NCBI GenBank assembly: GCA_003963145.1 | Contig: RXJJ01000003.1 | Location: 486,146-550,145, forward strand | Direction: 5' to 3' | Length of the DNA stretch: 64,000 bases | From: Bradyrhizobiaceae bacterium | GTDB lineage: Bacteria; Pseudomonadota; Alphaproteobacteria; Rhizobiales; Xanthobacteraceae | Shown here: positions 56,418-63,796 of the stretch, one piece after another | Layout: every line of letters begins with the position of its first letter | How positions within the stretch are numbered: the stretch's first letter is position 1 | Notes under the pieces: model-generated | Told to the model about the DNA's origin: nothing | The model's database searches: none | Seen by the model: the letters and a program-made list of their open reading frames with translations, nothing else | Made by a program: the position numbers and the translations under genes

Positions 56418-56522
56418 CGCGTGTGAAACAGCCGGGTTCGTATGGTCATGCGAGTGTGGATATGTCTAAACCTATCGACAGGTGGCGAAAAACGTTCGGG
56501 CGCGTGTGAAGCAGTCGGGGTC
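56418..56522. repeat. 22-bp direct repeat pair, 83 bp apart
   Basis: Copies at 56418-56439 and 56501-56522 share CGCGTGTGAA then CAG then GG, with three mismatches in 22 bases. They lie in the promoter region of the gene at 55913-56353, at the right end of the element. They could be binding sites for the AlpA-like protein, the integrase arm domain or a replication initiator. Confidence 0.5.
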
Positions 56523-56874
56523 AGTCCGCCACCGTTAGTTTGGTCGGCCGGACGAATTCCATAACACAGAATGCGTGAATCTGCGTGCGTTGGCTTTCCA
56601 CTGATGCTTGGGCTCCAAACCAAATTAATGACGCCTCAAACGGGGCAATCAGGGGTGCAGGTCACGAACGTTTATCTTATTCTTCGAAAGGGCGGTCTAC
56701 GGTTAGAGTTCGGTTACAGTTTCTGCACTTCAGCGGGTTTTGCGATAGTTCACAAGAATTCTTTCGCAGCATCATCGGCGAACAAAGAAGAAAAACGAGG
56801 GAAAGCGCCGCGAGGTGGCGTTCTCGCGTACTGCGGCGAAGTTTCGTAAATTATTAAACAAAATGATTTCCTGC

Positions 56875-56919
56875 TTCGTAATGGCGGGGTCACAGGTTCG
56901 AGTCCTGTTTGCGGCACCA
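56875..56919. other. attR: duplicated tRNA-Thr 3' end
   Basis: A 45-base copy of bases 44933-44977, differing at one position (G for A at 56884), with GGTTCGAGTCC and the CCA end. It is preceded by unrelated sequence, so it is not a functional tRNA, and marks the right boundary of the element. Confidence 0.92.
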
Positions 56920-57387
56920 CTCCTCCCTACAATTTGCGGATGTTCAGACCCGTATCGGGCGCAGTCCGGCGCAATCGCAAGTACTGGCGAAGCGCATCTC
57001 AAGAATCATTTCGGGCCGCTTGTCGCCGGCGGTTACATCTGCGTTCGTCGCGTCTGCGAAAGGGTCGGTGCCTTCTTAGCGCCGACGAGACCGTGCGAAA
57101 CGGGGTTGCTGGACCGCCATTGCAATTTGACGCCTTGATAGAGGGCTAGGTTCTCGAAAAGAAGCCAATCAAAAAGACAGAGTGTGTTTGGCGGCTGGCG
57201 ATGAAAGAGCTTGCATCATTCGTCGGTCATGACGATGCGAGGCGCATTCGAGCAGATGACCTCGTCTGGAATGCTCATCTGCTATTCCCGTCATCGGGGC
57301 TCCGATCTCCCTCGCGGCTTGGCTTTGATTGTCGTTCAGCCAAGTTAGCGGACGCCGAATCGATCTGCATTATTTGATGGCATTCCG
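56920..57387. other. gene-free region right of the element
   Basis: About 470 bases between attR and the VIT-family gene. Short open frames (for example a 58-codon frame from 57201) have no recognisable features or convincing ribosome sites. GC is intermediate. I see no RNA gene or clear promoter. Confidence 0.4.
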
Positions 57388-58082
57388 TTATACAGCGTGA
57401 CCGACGAGCCGCCCTATTGCAGCGGTGGCTCCCATCGCAATAGCCCCCCAAAATGTTACGCGCAGCGTTGGAAATAACATGCCCGCGCCGCCCGTCTTCG
57501 CACCGATTGCGCCAAGACAGGCTAACGCAACGAGCGATCCGCCTGATACCGTCCATGGGATAAGTTGCAACGGCGAAAATATCGCGATGATTAAAGGCAA
57601 GGCAGCACCGCCGGCAAAGGTGACTGCCGAGGTCAATGCCGCCTGAACAGGGCGAGCCACGACGTGAGCGGAAAGACCAAGCTCATCTCGCGCATGAGCG
57701 CCAAATGCGTCTTTCTCGGTAAGTTGGACCGCAACCTGACGGGCCAATGAGAGATCGAGACCCCTATCGACGTAAATCTTGGTCAGCTCATCAAGTTCTT
57801 GATCGGGCTGCGTCGCAAGTTCGCCGCGCTCTTTAGCCAGATCAGCCGACTCGGTGTCGGCCTGCGAACTGACTGAAACATATTCACCAGCCGCCATGGA
57901 TGTGGCGCCAGCGACAAGTCCGGCCACACCCGCAACAAGGACTTCACTTGACGAGGTCGATGCGGCGGCAACTCCAACCACAAGACTTGCAGTTGAAATG
58001 ATCCATCATTGGCGCCGAGCACCGCAGCGCGGAGCCAGCCGATACGCTCGATGAGGTGGGACTCACGGTGGAGCGGACGCAT
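57388..58082 (-). pseudogene. VIT/CCC1-family membrane protein, frameshifted
   Basis: Family of vacuolar iron/manganese transporter-like proteins. Residues LIERIGWLRAAVLGANDG are in one frame (58082 to about 58006), and VVGVAAASTSSSEVLVAGVAGLVAGATSMAAGEYVSVSSQ (parts) is in another, from about 57985 downwards. Reading GATGGATCATTT at 58001-58012 with one extra A (GATGGAATCATTT) restores the expected ANDGIISTASLVVGVAAAS (part) continuously. So a single-base deletion separates the first 27 residues from the rest. The C-terminal hydrophobic helices (SAVTFAGGAALPLIIAI) are intact. Either inactivated or a sequence error. Confidence 0.8.
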
Positions 58083-58144
58083 GGTGTCTCGTTTTTATGA
58101 AGCTGCAACGCCCAATTTCCTGTCATATCCGTTAAAATGGCTGA

Positions 58145-58441
58145 TCAGCGCCCTCGCCAGTTTCCGCCCCATCTTCCACGCCATCCGCCTTGTAATCTCA
58201 GCAGCCTCATAATTAAGAGGAGCAGAATTGCGCCAAGGGTGGCGTTGACAATTGCGGATGCGATTCCTGTTCCGAGGTGGATTCCCAATTGAGGAAGAAG
58301 CCAGCTCCCAATGAAGGCGCCGACGATCCCGATGATAAGATCACCAAAGATGCCGAAGCCCGTGCCGCTGACTATTTGTCCCGCCAGCCATCCGGCAACG
58401 ATGCCAACGACCAGAATAACCAACAGACTTTCACCAGACAT
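58145..58441 (-). CDS. GlsB/YeaQ/YmgE family membrane protein
   Basis: A 98-residue protein of the transglycosylase-associated (GlsB/YeaQ/YmgE) family, with three hydrophobic helices. VVGIVAGWLAGQIVSGTGFGIFGDLIIGIVGAFIGSWLL (parts) is typical: the GWLAG and GDLIIGIVGAFIG motifs. Family members are stress-inducible; the Arg/Gly-rich tail (GWRGRWGGNWRGR) is unusual. The start was set at the ATG at 58441, which directly precedes the first helix. Confidence 0.9.
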   Translation of the reverse strand: MSGESLLVILVVGIVAGWLAGQIVSGTGFGIFGDLIIGIVGAFIGSWLLPQLGIHLGTGIASAIVNATLGAILLLLIMRLLRLQGGWRGRWGGNWRGR

Positions 58442-58623
58442 GTGCATCGGATTTCTCCTTCAGCGAAAGTTGTTAAATCCTAAACTGTATCCCAATGGAA
58501 TCTTACGCTCGATGCCGACGGGTGACTGAGCTGTTTTGCTCATGTGGCACGCAATACTTGGTCGCGCACCAATTTGGTTGCTCTATCTCAATGAGAGGTT
58601 GACGCAATAAACATCCGCTTTAT

Positions 58624-58649
58624 GGAACACTCGGAGGGCAATTGTTGTT
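58624..58649 (+). promoter_or_regulatory. possible EcfG-type general-stress promoter for the DUF1236 gene
   Basis: GGAAC at 58624-58628 and TGTT at 58646-58649, 17 bases apart, about 33 bases before the start codon. The consensus of the alphaproteobacterial general stress sigma factor is GGAAC-N16/17-CGTT, so the -35 is perfect and the -10 has one mismatch. Confidence 0.45.
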
Positions 58650-58681
58650 GGTGCTCAGGAATTGAACCCAAGGAGATTGTC

Positions 58682-59425
58682 ATGAAGAAATTGTTTTTGA
58701 TGTCTGGGGCCGCCGCTGCTCTCGTGGGTGCTAGCGGAGTTGCCATTGCGCAGGCGCCAAACGAAAAGCCAAATTCGCCGGTGGCACAAAGTGCCCCAAC
58801 TGAAAAAGTGGCTCCCGTTGAAAAAGTCGCACCGCAGTCGAGCCGCGGCGAAACTCCAAATGCAAAATCTGATGCTGCTAGCAAGGCAGGCCGCGCTGAC
58901 AAAACAACGCTTGGCGACAAAGGAGGCGCTCAGCACGCGCAGGAAAAAAACAGCGATGCCGAGCAGCCAAGGGGATCTGTTGCTCGGCAAAAACCTGAGA
59001 TAGAGCCATCAGGCAAGTCTTCAGCGGACATGAAGGCAAACGGGAAGTTAGATGCCGGGAGGGCTGCTTCGGAGACAAACGCTGGTACGCAGAACGGCAT
59101 GAAAACAGATTCAAAGACAACTGCCGATACAAAGTCGAGTGCTACGGTCGGTCAGGCAGGTGCGGGATCCAAGCAACTTACGACCGAACAGCGTTCAACG
59201 ATCCGCACAGCGATTAAGGACCAGCACGTCAGGCCAGTACAGAACGTCAATTTCTCTATTTCGATCGGCACCCAGGTGCCGCGAACTGTCAACTTCTATC
59301 CGCTTCCGACGCAGATGGTTTCGATCTACCCGGATTGGCGCGGATACGAGTACTTCCTCGTTGGCGATCAGATCATCGTTGTGAACCCGCGAACGTTCGA
59401 AATCGTGGCTGTTCTCGAAGCTTAA
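58682..59425 (+). CDS. exported DUF1236 protein
   Basis: A 247-residue secreted protein. A signal peptide MKKLFLMSGAAAALVGASGV is cleaved near AIAQ. The middle 150 residues are low-complexity, rich in Lys, Ala, Glu, Ser and Thr, and probably disordered. The C-terminal DUF1236 domain has LTTEQRSTIRTAIKDQHVRPV (part), then IYPDWRGYEYFLVGDQIIVVNPRTFEIVAVL (part). DUF1236 proteins are abundant in the Nitrobacteraceae and have no known function. The start at 58682 was chosen because an upstream ATG at 58622 would bury the signal peptide. AAGGAG precedes it. Confidence 0.85.
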   Translation: MKKLFLMSGAAAALVGASGVAIAQAPNEKPNSPVAQSAPTEKVAPVEKVAPQSSRGETPNAKSDAASKAGRADKTTLGDKGGAQHAQEKNSDAEQPRGSVARQKPEIEPSGKSSADMKANGKLDAGRAASETNAGTQNGMKTDSKTTADTKSSATVGQAGAGSKQLTTEQRSTIRTAIKDQHVRPVQNVNFSISIGTQVPRTVNFYPLPTQMVSIYPDWRGYEYFLVGDQIIVVNPRTFEIVAVLEA

Positions 59426-59468
59426 CACTGGTTTGCATGAGCGCGAGCCGAATTGGGAAGGATCCCAA

Positions 59469-59696
59469 ATGAAGCGCCTGTTATTGATTTTCTCAATTGC
59501 CTGTGTGTCTGTCGCGCTTCCGACATTATCGGCTTCTGCAATGACTCCACCTTCATCCTCGGACTTCGTGGCCGCCAGCGACAATTCAATCGTTTCAATC
59601 GTGGGCGGTCGTGGTCACGGACGAGGCCACATGAGACGCGGCGGACGCGGACATCATTATGGCTGGAGCAGGGGGCGCCGCCGCGGTTGGCGTTAA
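59469..59696 (+). CDS. small secreted Gly/His/Arg-rich protein
   Basis: A 75-residue protein. A signal peptide MKRLLLIFSIACVSVALPTL ends near SASA. The mature C-terminal 30 residues are rich in Gly, Arg and His (RGHGRGHMRRGGRGHHYGW, part, and GRRRGWR). Such tails suggest metal or nucleic-acid/anion binding, but function is unknown. AAGGA lies upstream of the ATG at 59469; an upstream ATG at 59433 would bury the signal. It follows the DUF1236 gene by 43 bp and may be co-transcribed. Confidence 0.7.
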   Translation: MKRLLLIFSIACVSVALPTLSASAMTPPSSSDFVAASDNSIVSIVGGRGHGRGHMRRGGRGHHYGWSRGRRRGWR

Positions 59697-59717
59697 CCGG
59701 CGTAGCCTCTGCTTGAG

Positions 59718-59744
59718 AAAAGCCGCCTCACGAGGCGGCTTTTT
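59718..59744 (+). terminator. intrinsic terminator
   Basis: AAGCCGCCT-CACG-AGGCGGCTT with a following TTTT lies 25 bases after the Gly/His/Arg-rich gene and ends that transcript. Confidence 0.88.
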
Positions 59745-59853
59745 GCTTGGCATCCTGTACCTGCTTCTAGCGTCTCGGCAGACCCGGCTCATCGACAAAG
59801 CTTTGCAATCCTATCTGCAATCTGGTGTTCGCCCGGAAGCTCGTCGTATCTCA

Positions 59854-59878
59854 GGAACACACAGTCTTTAAGCTCGTT
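59854..59878 (+). promoter_or_regulatory. EcfG-type general-stress promoter
   Basis: GGAAC (59854-59858), exactly 16 bases, then CGTT (59875-59878): a perfect match to GGAAC-N16-CGTT, the alphaproteobacterial general-stress sigma factor consensus. The start codon of the gene at 59917 lies 38 bases downstream. Confidence 0.75.
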
Positions 59879-59916
59879 GTCAAAGTGCTGGGGGTTAAAA
59901 ACCTCCGAGGACGACA

Positions 59917-60111
59917 ATGGCAAATAACGAACATAACAAAGCTGCCGAATATCACGAAAATGCCGCCAAGACGCATCGCGCCGCCGCCGAACAGCACGGC
60001 AGGGGCGATCACGCCAAGGGCATCGAACACTCAACCAAGGCGAAGCAGCAGTCGCAGGACGCCCACAAGCAAAGCGATCAGGCGCACGCAAAAAGTCAGC
60101 AGCAAAAGTAA
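59917..60111 (+). CDS. small hydrophilic protein, stress type
   Basis: A 64-residue protein rich in His, Lys, Gln, Glu and Ala (MANNEHNKAAEYHENAAKTH..., further AAEQHGRGDHAKG), with no hydrophobic core, probably disordered or helical. A family of such NEHNKAAEHHENAAK-type proteins occurs in Bradyrhizobium relatives. The function is unknown. A perfect EcfG-type promoter and a terminator frame it as a single-gene stress transcript. Confidence 0.8.
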   Translation: MANNEHNKAAEYHENAAKTHRAAAEQHGRGDHAKGIEHSTKAKQQSQDAHKQSDQAHAKSQQQK

Positions 60112-60120
60112 ACTGGAGAG

Positions 60121-60145
60121 AGCCCGGCGTTGAGCCGGGCTTTTT
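60121..60145 (+). terminator. intrinsic terminator
   Basis: AGCCCGGC-GTTGA-GCCGGGCT followed by TTTT, just downstream of the small stress gene at 59917-60111. Confidence 0.88.
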
Positions 60146-60167
60146 CTTAAAAAATGAGAGCCTGAAA

Positions 60168-60485
60168 ATGCAGATGGACCCGCAGATTACCTTCGAAGGC
60201 ATCGAGGCATTGGATACGGCGCGTGCCTTGATCCTGAAAGAAATTCATAGGCTGGAAAGCCACAACAAGCACATCACTGGTTGCCGGGTATCCGTGATCG
60301 CGCCGAGCGACAAGCATCATCACGGAGCGGGATTCGAAATCCATATCCGGGTCACGATTCCGCCGCACCGAGAGATCGTCGTCAATCATGCGCCGCCCGG
60401 CGACAGGCGGCACGAGCATGCAGAGTCTGCGATCAAGGATGCATTCGCTGCCGCGATGCGTCAAATCGACGACATGGCGGCGTAA
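60168..60485 (+). CDS. short HPF/RaiA-type ribosome hibernation protein
   Basis: A 105-residue member of the ribosome hibernation (HPF/YfiA) family: ALDTARALILKEIHRLESHNKHITGCRVSV (part), HGAGFEIHIRVTIPPHREIVVNH (part) and HAESAIKDAFAAAMRQIDDM (part) match the beta-alpha-beta core that binds in the 30S decoding region. It lacks the C-terminal dimerisation domain of long HPF, so it is probably a short or second paralogue. The basic surface is weaker than in the housekeeping form, so function is inferred. It starts 22 bases after a terminator, so its promoter is not resolved. Confidence 0.82.
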   Translation: MQMDPQITFEGIEALDTARALILKEIHRLESHNKHITGCRVSVIAPSDKHHHGAGFEIHIRVTIPPHREIVVNHAPPGDRRHEHAESAIKDAFAAAMRQIDDMAA

Positions 60486-60557
60486 AAGCCAAATGGGCTG
60501 CCAAGAGCGGGTGCCCAGATCGGGTACCCAGAGCGACGTGGTTTTCTAAAGCTTGCT

Positions 60558-60782
60558 TTACGAAAGCTTTGATCGCGTCTGCGTCCCTGAATCGTATATT
60601 TCGATCCACAGCATCGGATAGCGGCCGAGCAACTCCTTTCCGGCGGACTGCGCGGCCTCTTCGTTCGGATATTCATTTTTGTAACGACCATCGACAACCA
60701 GCGTAAAGCCTTCGCAAGGAGCTTGATCTACACGACTAACTTTCGTTAGTTCTTTTTCGACGAGCACGACTGACTTTTTCAT
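60558..60782 (-). CDS. small hypothetical protein
   Basis: A 74-residue basic protein with AAGGAAACCAAC upstream of the ATG. It contains a repeated-looking ab pattern (GFTLVVDGRYKNEYPNEEAAQSAGKELLG, part; YPMLWIEIYD), suggestive of a small alpha/beta domain similar to DUF-type stress proteins. I cannot name the family. No signal peptide or cysteine motif is apparent. Confidence 0.55.
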   Translation of the reverse strand: MKKSVVLVEKELTKVSRVDQAPCEGFTLVVDGRYKNEYPNEEAAQSAGKELLGRYPMLWIEIYDSGTQTRSKLS

Positions 60783-60839
60783 GTTGGTTTCCTTGGAGAT
60801 CGCAAGCCCGCGCTTGATCGAAAACGATATCCGAAAGCT

Positions 60840-61709
60840 CTAATCGTCTTGTTTTAATTGCGGCTTGTCGTGCAGCACCGCATGCAGAAGTGAGTTATGA
60901 ACTTCGATCTTGCCATTGTAGCTGATGAATCCGAGCTTACGGAACTTATTCATGAAGAAACTGACGCGCGAGCGCGTCGTGCCAATCATCTCGGCCAAAG
61001 TTTCCTGACTGATTTTTGCGTCAATCGGCTGCGGATTGCCTTCCTTTCCGAAATTCGCCAGCAGCAGCAGCAACCGAGCGAGCCGCCGCTCGCTCGAGTT
61101 GAATAACTGATCGATGAGGTCTTCCTCGATCCTGTTGTTGCGCGTCAGAAGATAGGACATGAACATTTCCGCAAATTTCGGTTCGGCTTGCAGCGCGTTC
61201 ATCATGGCTTTTTTTGTGATAGCAGTGATCTCGCAAGCCTCCATTGTTTTGGTGGTGGAAATCCGCAGCGTCTGACCGTTTAGGCAACCCTCTCCGAAAA
61301 ACTGGCCTGCTTGCAAAATGCCGACGACTGCTTCCTTGCCCTGCTTGGAGACGACGATAAGCTTGACCTTGCCTTTGTGAATGTAGAACACCGAATCGGC
61401 GATATCGCCCTGGGCGAAAATGCTTTGACCGCTGCGGAATTTAAGGCTGGTCTTGCCCGGCCCGACGCTCGCAAGAAACACTTTTGGGTCGAACGTCTTT
61501 TTGTCAGCTTTGCTCAATCGCTCGTCCTGTTCCGGAAATAGGTGATCCAGGCCCCGATTGGATACGAAGAAACCTCGGATGAAAAGAGGACGTCCCGCGG
61601 GTCGAGTGGACTTCCTCTCGTGATTCCATACACGCGGGGCGGGGTTCATCGTCTTCTGGAATGACCGACGCGCCAATCTGCGTCCTGAACGTAAAAGGTC
61701 GCCAGGCAT
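60840..61709 (-). CDS. Crp/Fnr-family transcription regulator
   Basis: A Crp/Fnr-type regulator of up to 289 residues. The cyclic-nucleotide-binding-like beta-roll runs from about 95 to 200 (SGQSIFAQGDIADSVFYIHKGKVKLIV, part; GQFFGEGCLNGQTLR), then the long C-helix and the winged HTH: ISQETLAEMIGTTRSRVSFFMNKFRKLGFI (part). The first 60 residues are Arg-rich and unconserved, so the true start may be the ATG at 61649. It lacks the Cys cluster of Fnr, so oxygen sensing by an Fe-S cluster is unlikely. It is related to CRP-like regulators that bind the FFGEG-type pocket; the ligand is unknown. Confidence 0.88.
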   Translation of the reverse strand: MPGDLLRSGRRLARRSFQKTMNPAPRVWNHERKSTRPAGRPLFIRGFFVSNRGLDHLFPEQDERLSKADKKTFDPKVFLASVGPGKTSLKFRSGQSIFAQGDIADSVFYIHKGKVKLIVVSKQGKEAVVGILQAGQFFGEGCLNGQTLRISTTKTMEACEITAITKKAMMNALQAEPKFAEMFMSYLLTRNNRIEEDLIDQLFNSSERRLARLLLLLANFGKEGNPQPIDAKISQETLAEMIGTTRSRVSFFMNKFRKLGFISYNGKIEVHNSLLHAVLHDKPQLKQDD

Positions 61710-61805
61710 TACAAATCTGTTCTAATGGACGTGGAAAGTCTGAGCAATTTTGACCAAATCACCGGTCGTAATACTTTGCGTACCTCCACGTAAATGTAGA
61801 AGCAA

Positions 61806-62003
61806 TTATTCGCTCCGAATTGATCCGTCTTTCGGGGTTACTTTAGTTTTACTCTCCAAGGCTGCGACGCGATCATTCGCACATGAAACGCAGATATATT
61901 TGCGGCGCTTATTGACAAAGATTGAGGTCATTCCGGATTGGCAGGCGGGACATCTGGAGGTGTCTGCGGCATGTTCATTCATCTCGGCCCCGTGTTGCTT
62001 CAT
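61806..62003 (-). CDS. small zinc-ribbon-like protein
   Basis: A 65-residue protein (58 from the second ATG at 61982). It has CPAC near residue 18 and CVSC near 40 in a ribbon-like spacing (RCPACQSGMTSIFVN, KYICVSCAND), suggesting a single zinc-bound domain. The C-terminus is basic. Function unknown; such short ribbons occur near stress genes in this group. Start uncertain. Confidence 0.55.
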   Translation of the reverse strand: MKQHGAEMNEHAADTSRCPACQSGMTSIFVNKRRKYICVSCANDRVAALESKTKVTPKDGSIRSE

Positions 62004-62025
62004 TCGTTGGATTATCAGACGAAAT

Positions 62026-62187
62026 TCAATTCAAAGGCTTTGTCTTGCATTTGATTGGCGGCGATGCGCGGTTGGCGGCCTCGGCACGCATGAGATTGAG
62101 GAGCGAGTCGCGCTTGCCTTCATCCGTCGTCTCGGCAAGCAGCCTCCGATACAATTCTATATTTTCTTGATGAATGAAGTTTTCCAT
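62026..62187 (-). CDS. small helical protein, unknown function
   Basis: A 53-residue protein. The ATG at 62187 has AGGA upstream and gives MENFIHQENIELYRRLLAET followed by TDEGKRDSLLNLMRAEAANR, a charged helical pattern shared by small conserved proteins of Bradyrhizobium relatives (an xxENFxRQENIxxF/YRxLLAET type). The longer frame to 62346 lacks conservation. Function unknown. Confidence 0.65.
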   Translation of the reverse strand: MENFIHQENIELYRRLLAETTDEGKRDSLLNLMRAEAANRASPPIKCKTKPLN

Positions 62188-62907
62188 GATGTTCCTGGAT
62201 AAAGTCTGGGTCATGCAACGCCGCGCAGGCCGTTCAGCCATCCGCGAACGATCGAAGACTTCATCGGATCTTCGGATCCTGTCATCGTGTGACGAGAAGC
62301 ACCGGTCAGCGGGCATCCCTTGCATTTTGGAAATCGTAATGCACACAGACTAACGTCTGTGATAGCCAACGATTCCGATTGGCATGTCGTCCAAATCTTT
62401 TCGGATCCGATCATGACTTTACTCCGCAGTCGGTCGGGAGCGAGAATTTTCAGTCATCGATAACAGCCAATGGCGGGCGGTGATGGCGCATTATGGCAAG
62501 CGCGGCGGCCTCGTGCTGATCAATATTGACCAACAGGAGGGATATTAAAATAATTGGAAGTTTGCGATTACGAGATGTAAATTGGACGGAACGGCGCATT
62601 TGTCGCGCCGCGACTCTTGTACTCGATACCTTGTAGCCTCATCTCAGAGCGACAAGCCTGCAAGTGCTTGGGCGTCAAGAGCCCAGATTTATAACTATTC
62701 CTCGCCCAGGCTTATGATTGTTACCGTGCAATACTGCATGTCCTGCGTGAAAAAAGTCTCCATCTGTTGAAGCGTTTCTCTACAGCGGTCACAATCAAAT
62801 CTTCCATCTTAACGGCGCGCAAGATCGCTTGTTTGCTTCTTTCTATTCAGCGCGCCCAAACCGAAAATGAACAAGACGCATGATCGTGTCTTATAGCCGA
62901 GGACTCC
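62188..62907. other. gene-poor region
   Basis: About 720 bases with no gene I can support. A 62-codon frame at 62582-62770 and several shorter ones lack ribosome sites or recognisable motifs. GGAAC at 62585 has no CGTT partner at the right distance. It may hold decayed sequence. Confidence 0.4.
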
Positions 62908-63189
62908 ATGTACCTGACCCCGGGTAATTTTCACGCTTTCGATGCCGATCGCATGGTCGTTCGCTTTACGATGATGAACGATAACGTGGAAATCAATTGC
63001 GCTGTCAGCACTGACGCGATGGATCGCCTCGAAGGCGCAAAGCGCGTAACGCTGGCCCAGCGGGAAGAACAGTTCACGCGACTGCGCAGCCAGATCGAAG
63101 CGCGTGCGGAACAAAAATTCTTGAATGCTGAGTTCGAAGGAAGTCCGGCTGGCGTCATTCTGCGCAGTATCGATTTCCGGCAGCTTTGA
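62908..63189 (+). CDS. DUF1488 family protein
   Basis: A 93-residue protein of DUF1488. It opens LTPGNFHAFDADRMVVRFTM (part), with DNVEINCAVSTDAMDRL and the region RLRSQIEARAEQKF near the end, typical of this small Rhizobiales family of unknown function. GAGGA is upstream of the ATG. It stands alone between two gaps. Confidence 0.82.
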   Translation: MYLTPGNFHAFDADRMVVRFTMMNDNVEINCAVSTDAMDRLEGAKRVTLAQREEQFTRLRSQIEARAEQKFLNAEFEGSPAGVILRSIDFRQL

Positions 63190-63311
63190 ACGGCCGCGAG
63201 AAGCTTAATCCAATGACGATTGAACGCGCGGTCGCGCGTCTGGTATCGAAGCCATGGAAGCGGCGTTATTCAGTTTTCTGGGCCACACCGCCCCTCGCGC
63301 CTTCACTCACA
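63190..63311. other. short intergenic gap
   Basis: About 120 bases between the convergent DUF1488 and DUF3429 genes; open frames here are antisense to the latter and not supported. No terminator hairpin with a T-run is obvious. Confidence 0.3.
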
Positions 63312-63794
63312 TTACGCAAAGACACCGATCAAAATCGCAGCGATGGCCCCGCACGATAGCGGAAGCCGAAGCTTCGGATACCAGGCAGGTGTTCGATGCA
63401 AGCGGGTGGCGGCCAGATCGACCCACAACATCAAAGCGAACGCCGCCGCGAGGATCAAAAAACCGGCTTTCGCCGGAGCGAGCAGGCTGATCCAAGCGAT
63501 CAGGCTCGGCACAACGCTGACCACGAGCCATCGTGTTGTTTCGGAGCTTGGCGGTGAGGATGAGGAGATTGCGAGACCCCAGTGAATTCCGCCCAGGAAC
63601 GAAAGGATGATCGCGCCATAAGCAAGAAGCGCCAGCGCCGCATGCCCCCGGAGAGGCTGATCGGCAACCAGTGTGAGCAATGCACACAGAAAAAACGGGA
63701 CCAGGCCGAAGCCGCCGAGCCATGACGCTGCGGGTGGCACGCGAGGAGCACTAAATATTTCGACACTCTTTGTATCGGGCATATCAGGGGACAT
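63312..63794 (-). CDS. DUF3429 family membrane protein
   Basis: A 160-residue inner-membrane protein of DUF3429 with five predicted helices. Characteristic blocks are ASWLGGFGLVPFFLCALLTLV (part), LLAYGAIILSFLGGIHWGLA (part; LSFLGGIHWG is diagnostic) and AWYPKLRLPLSCGAIAAI. The function is unknown. It begins just downstream of the SOUL-type gene, whose stop is 3 bases before its start codon, so the two are probably in one operon. Confidence 0.88.
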   Translation of the reverse strand: MSPDMPDTKSVEIFSAPRVPPAASWLGGFGLVPFFLCALLTLVADQPLRGHAALALLAYGAIILSFLGGIHWGLAISSSSPPSSETTRWLVVSVVPSLIAWISLLAPAKAGFLILAAAFALMLWVDLAATRLHRTPAWYPKLRLPLSCGAIAAILIGVFA

Positions 63795-63796
63795 TG

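Larger units (their letters stand above)
44933..56919. mobile_element. 12-kb integrated element in tRNA-Thr, satellite-like with defence-type cargo
   Basis: Bounded by a 45-bp direct repeat of the tRNA-Thr 3' end. It has two parts. On the right (51.8-56.4 kb, minus strand) are an AlpA-like regulator, a prim-pol, a Walker-type ATPase and a tyrosine integrase. On the left (45.2-51.8 kb, visibly lower GC) lies cargo: an OLD-type ATPase/Toprim protein, a small serine recombinase, a cyclase-fold protein, an unknown 401-residue protein, a broken gene, an XRE regulator and a lipoprotein. The integrase lies 7 kb from the left attachment site. No capsid, terminase, tail, conjugation or mobilisation gene is present. 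The AlpA/primase/integrase set recalls phage satellites (P4, PICI), but this remains inference. Confidence 0.85.

Noticed and set aside
44933-56919. Complete prophage
   Set aside because: No capsid, portal, terminase, tail or lysis genes; only integration, replication and cargo genes are present.
56815-57138. 107-codon plus-strand frame across attR
   Set aside because: It reads through the duplicated tRNA end and has no ribosome site or recognisable motif.
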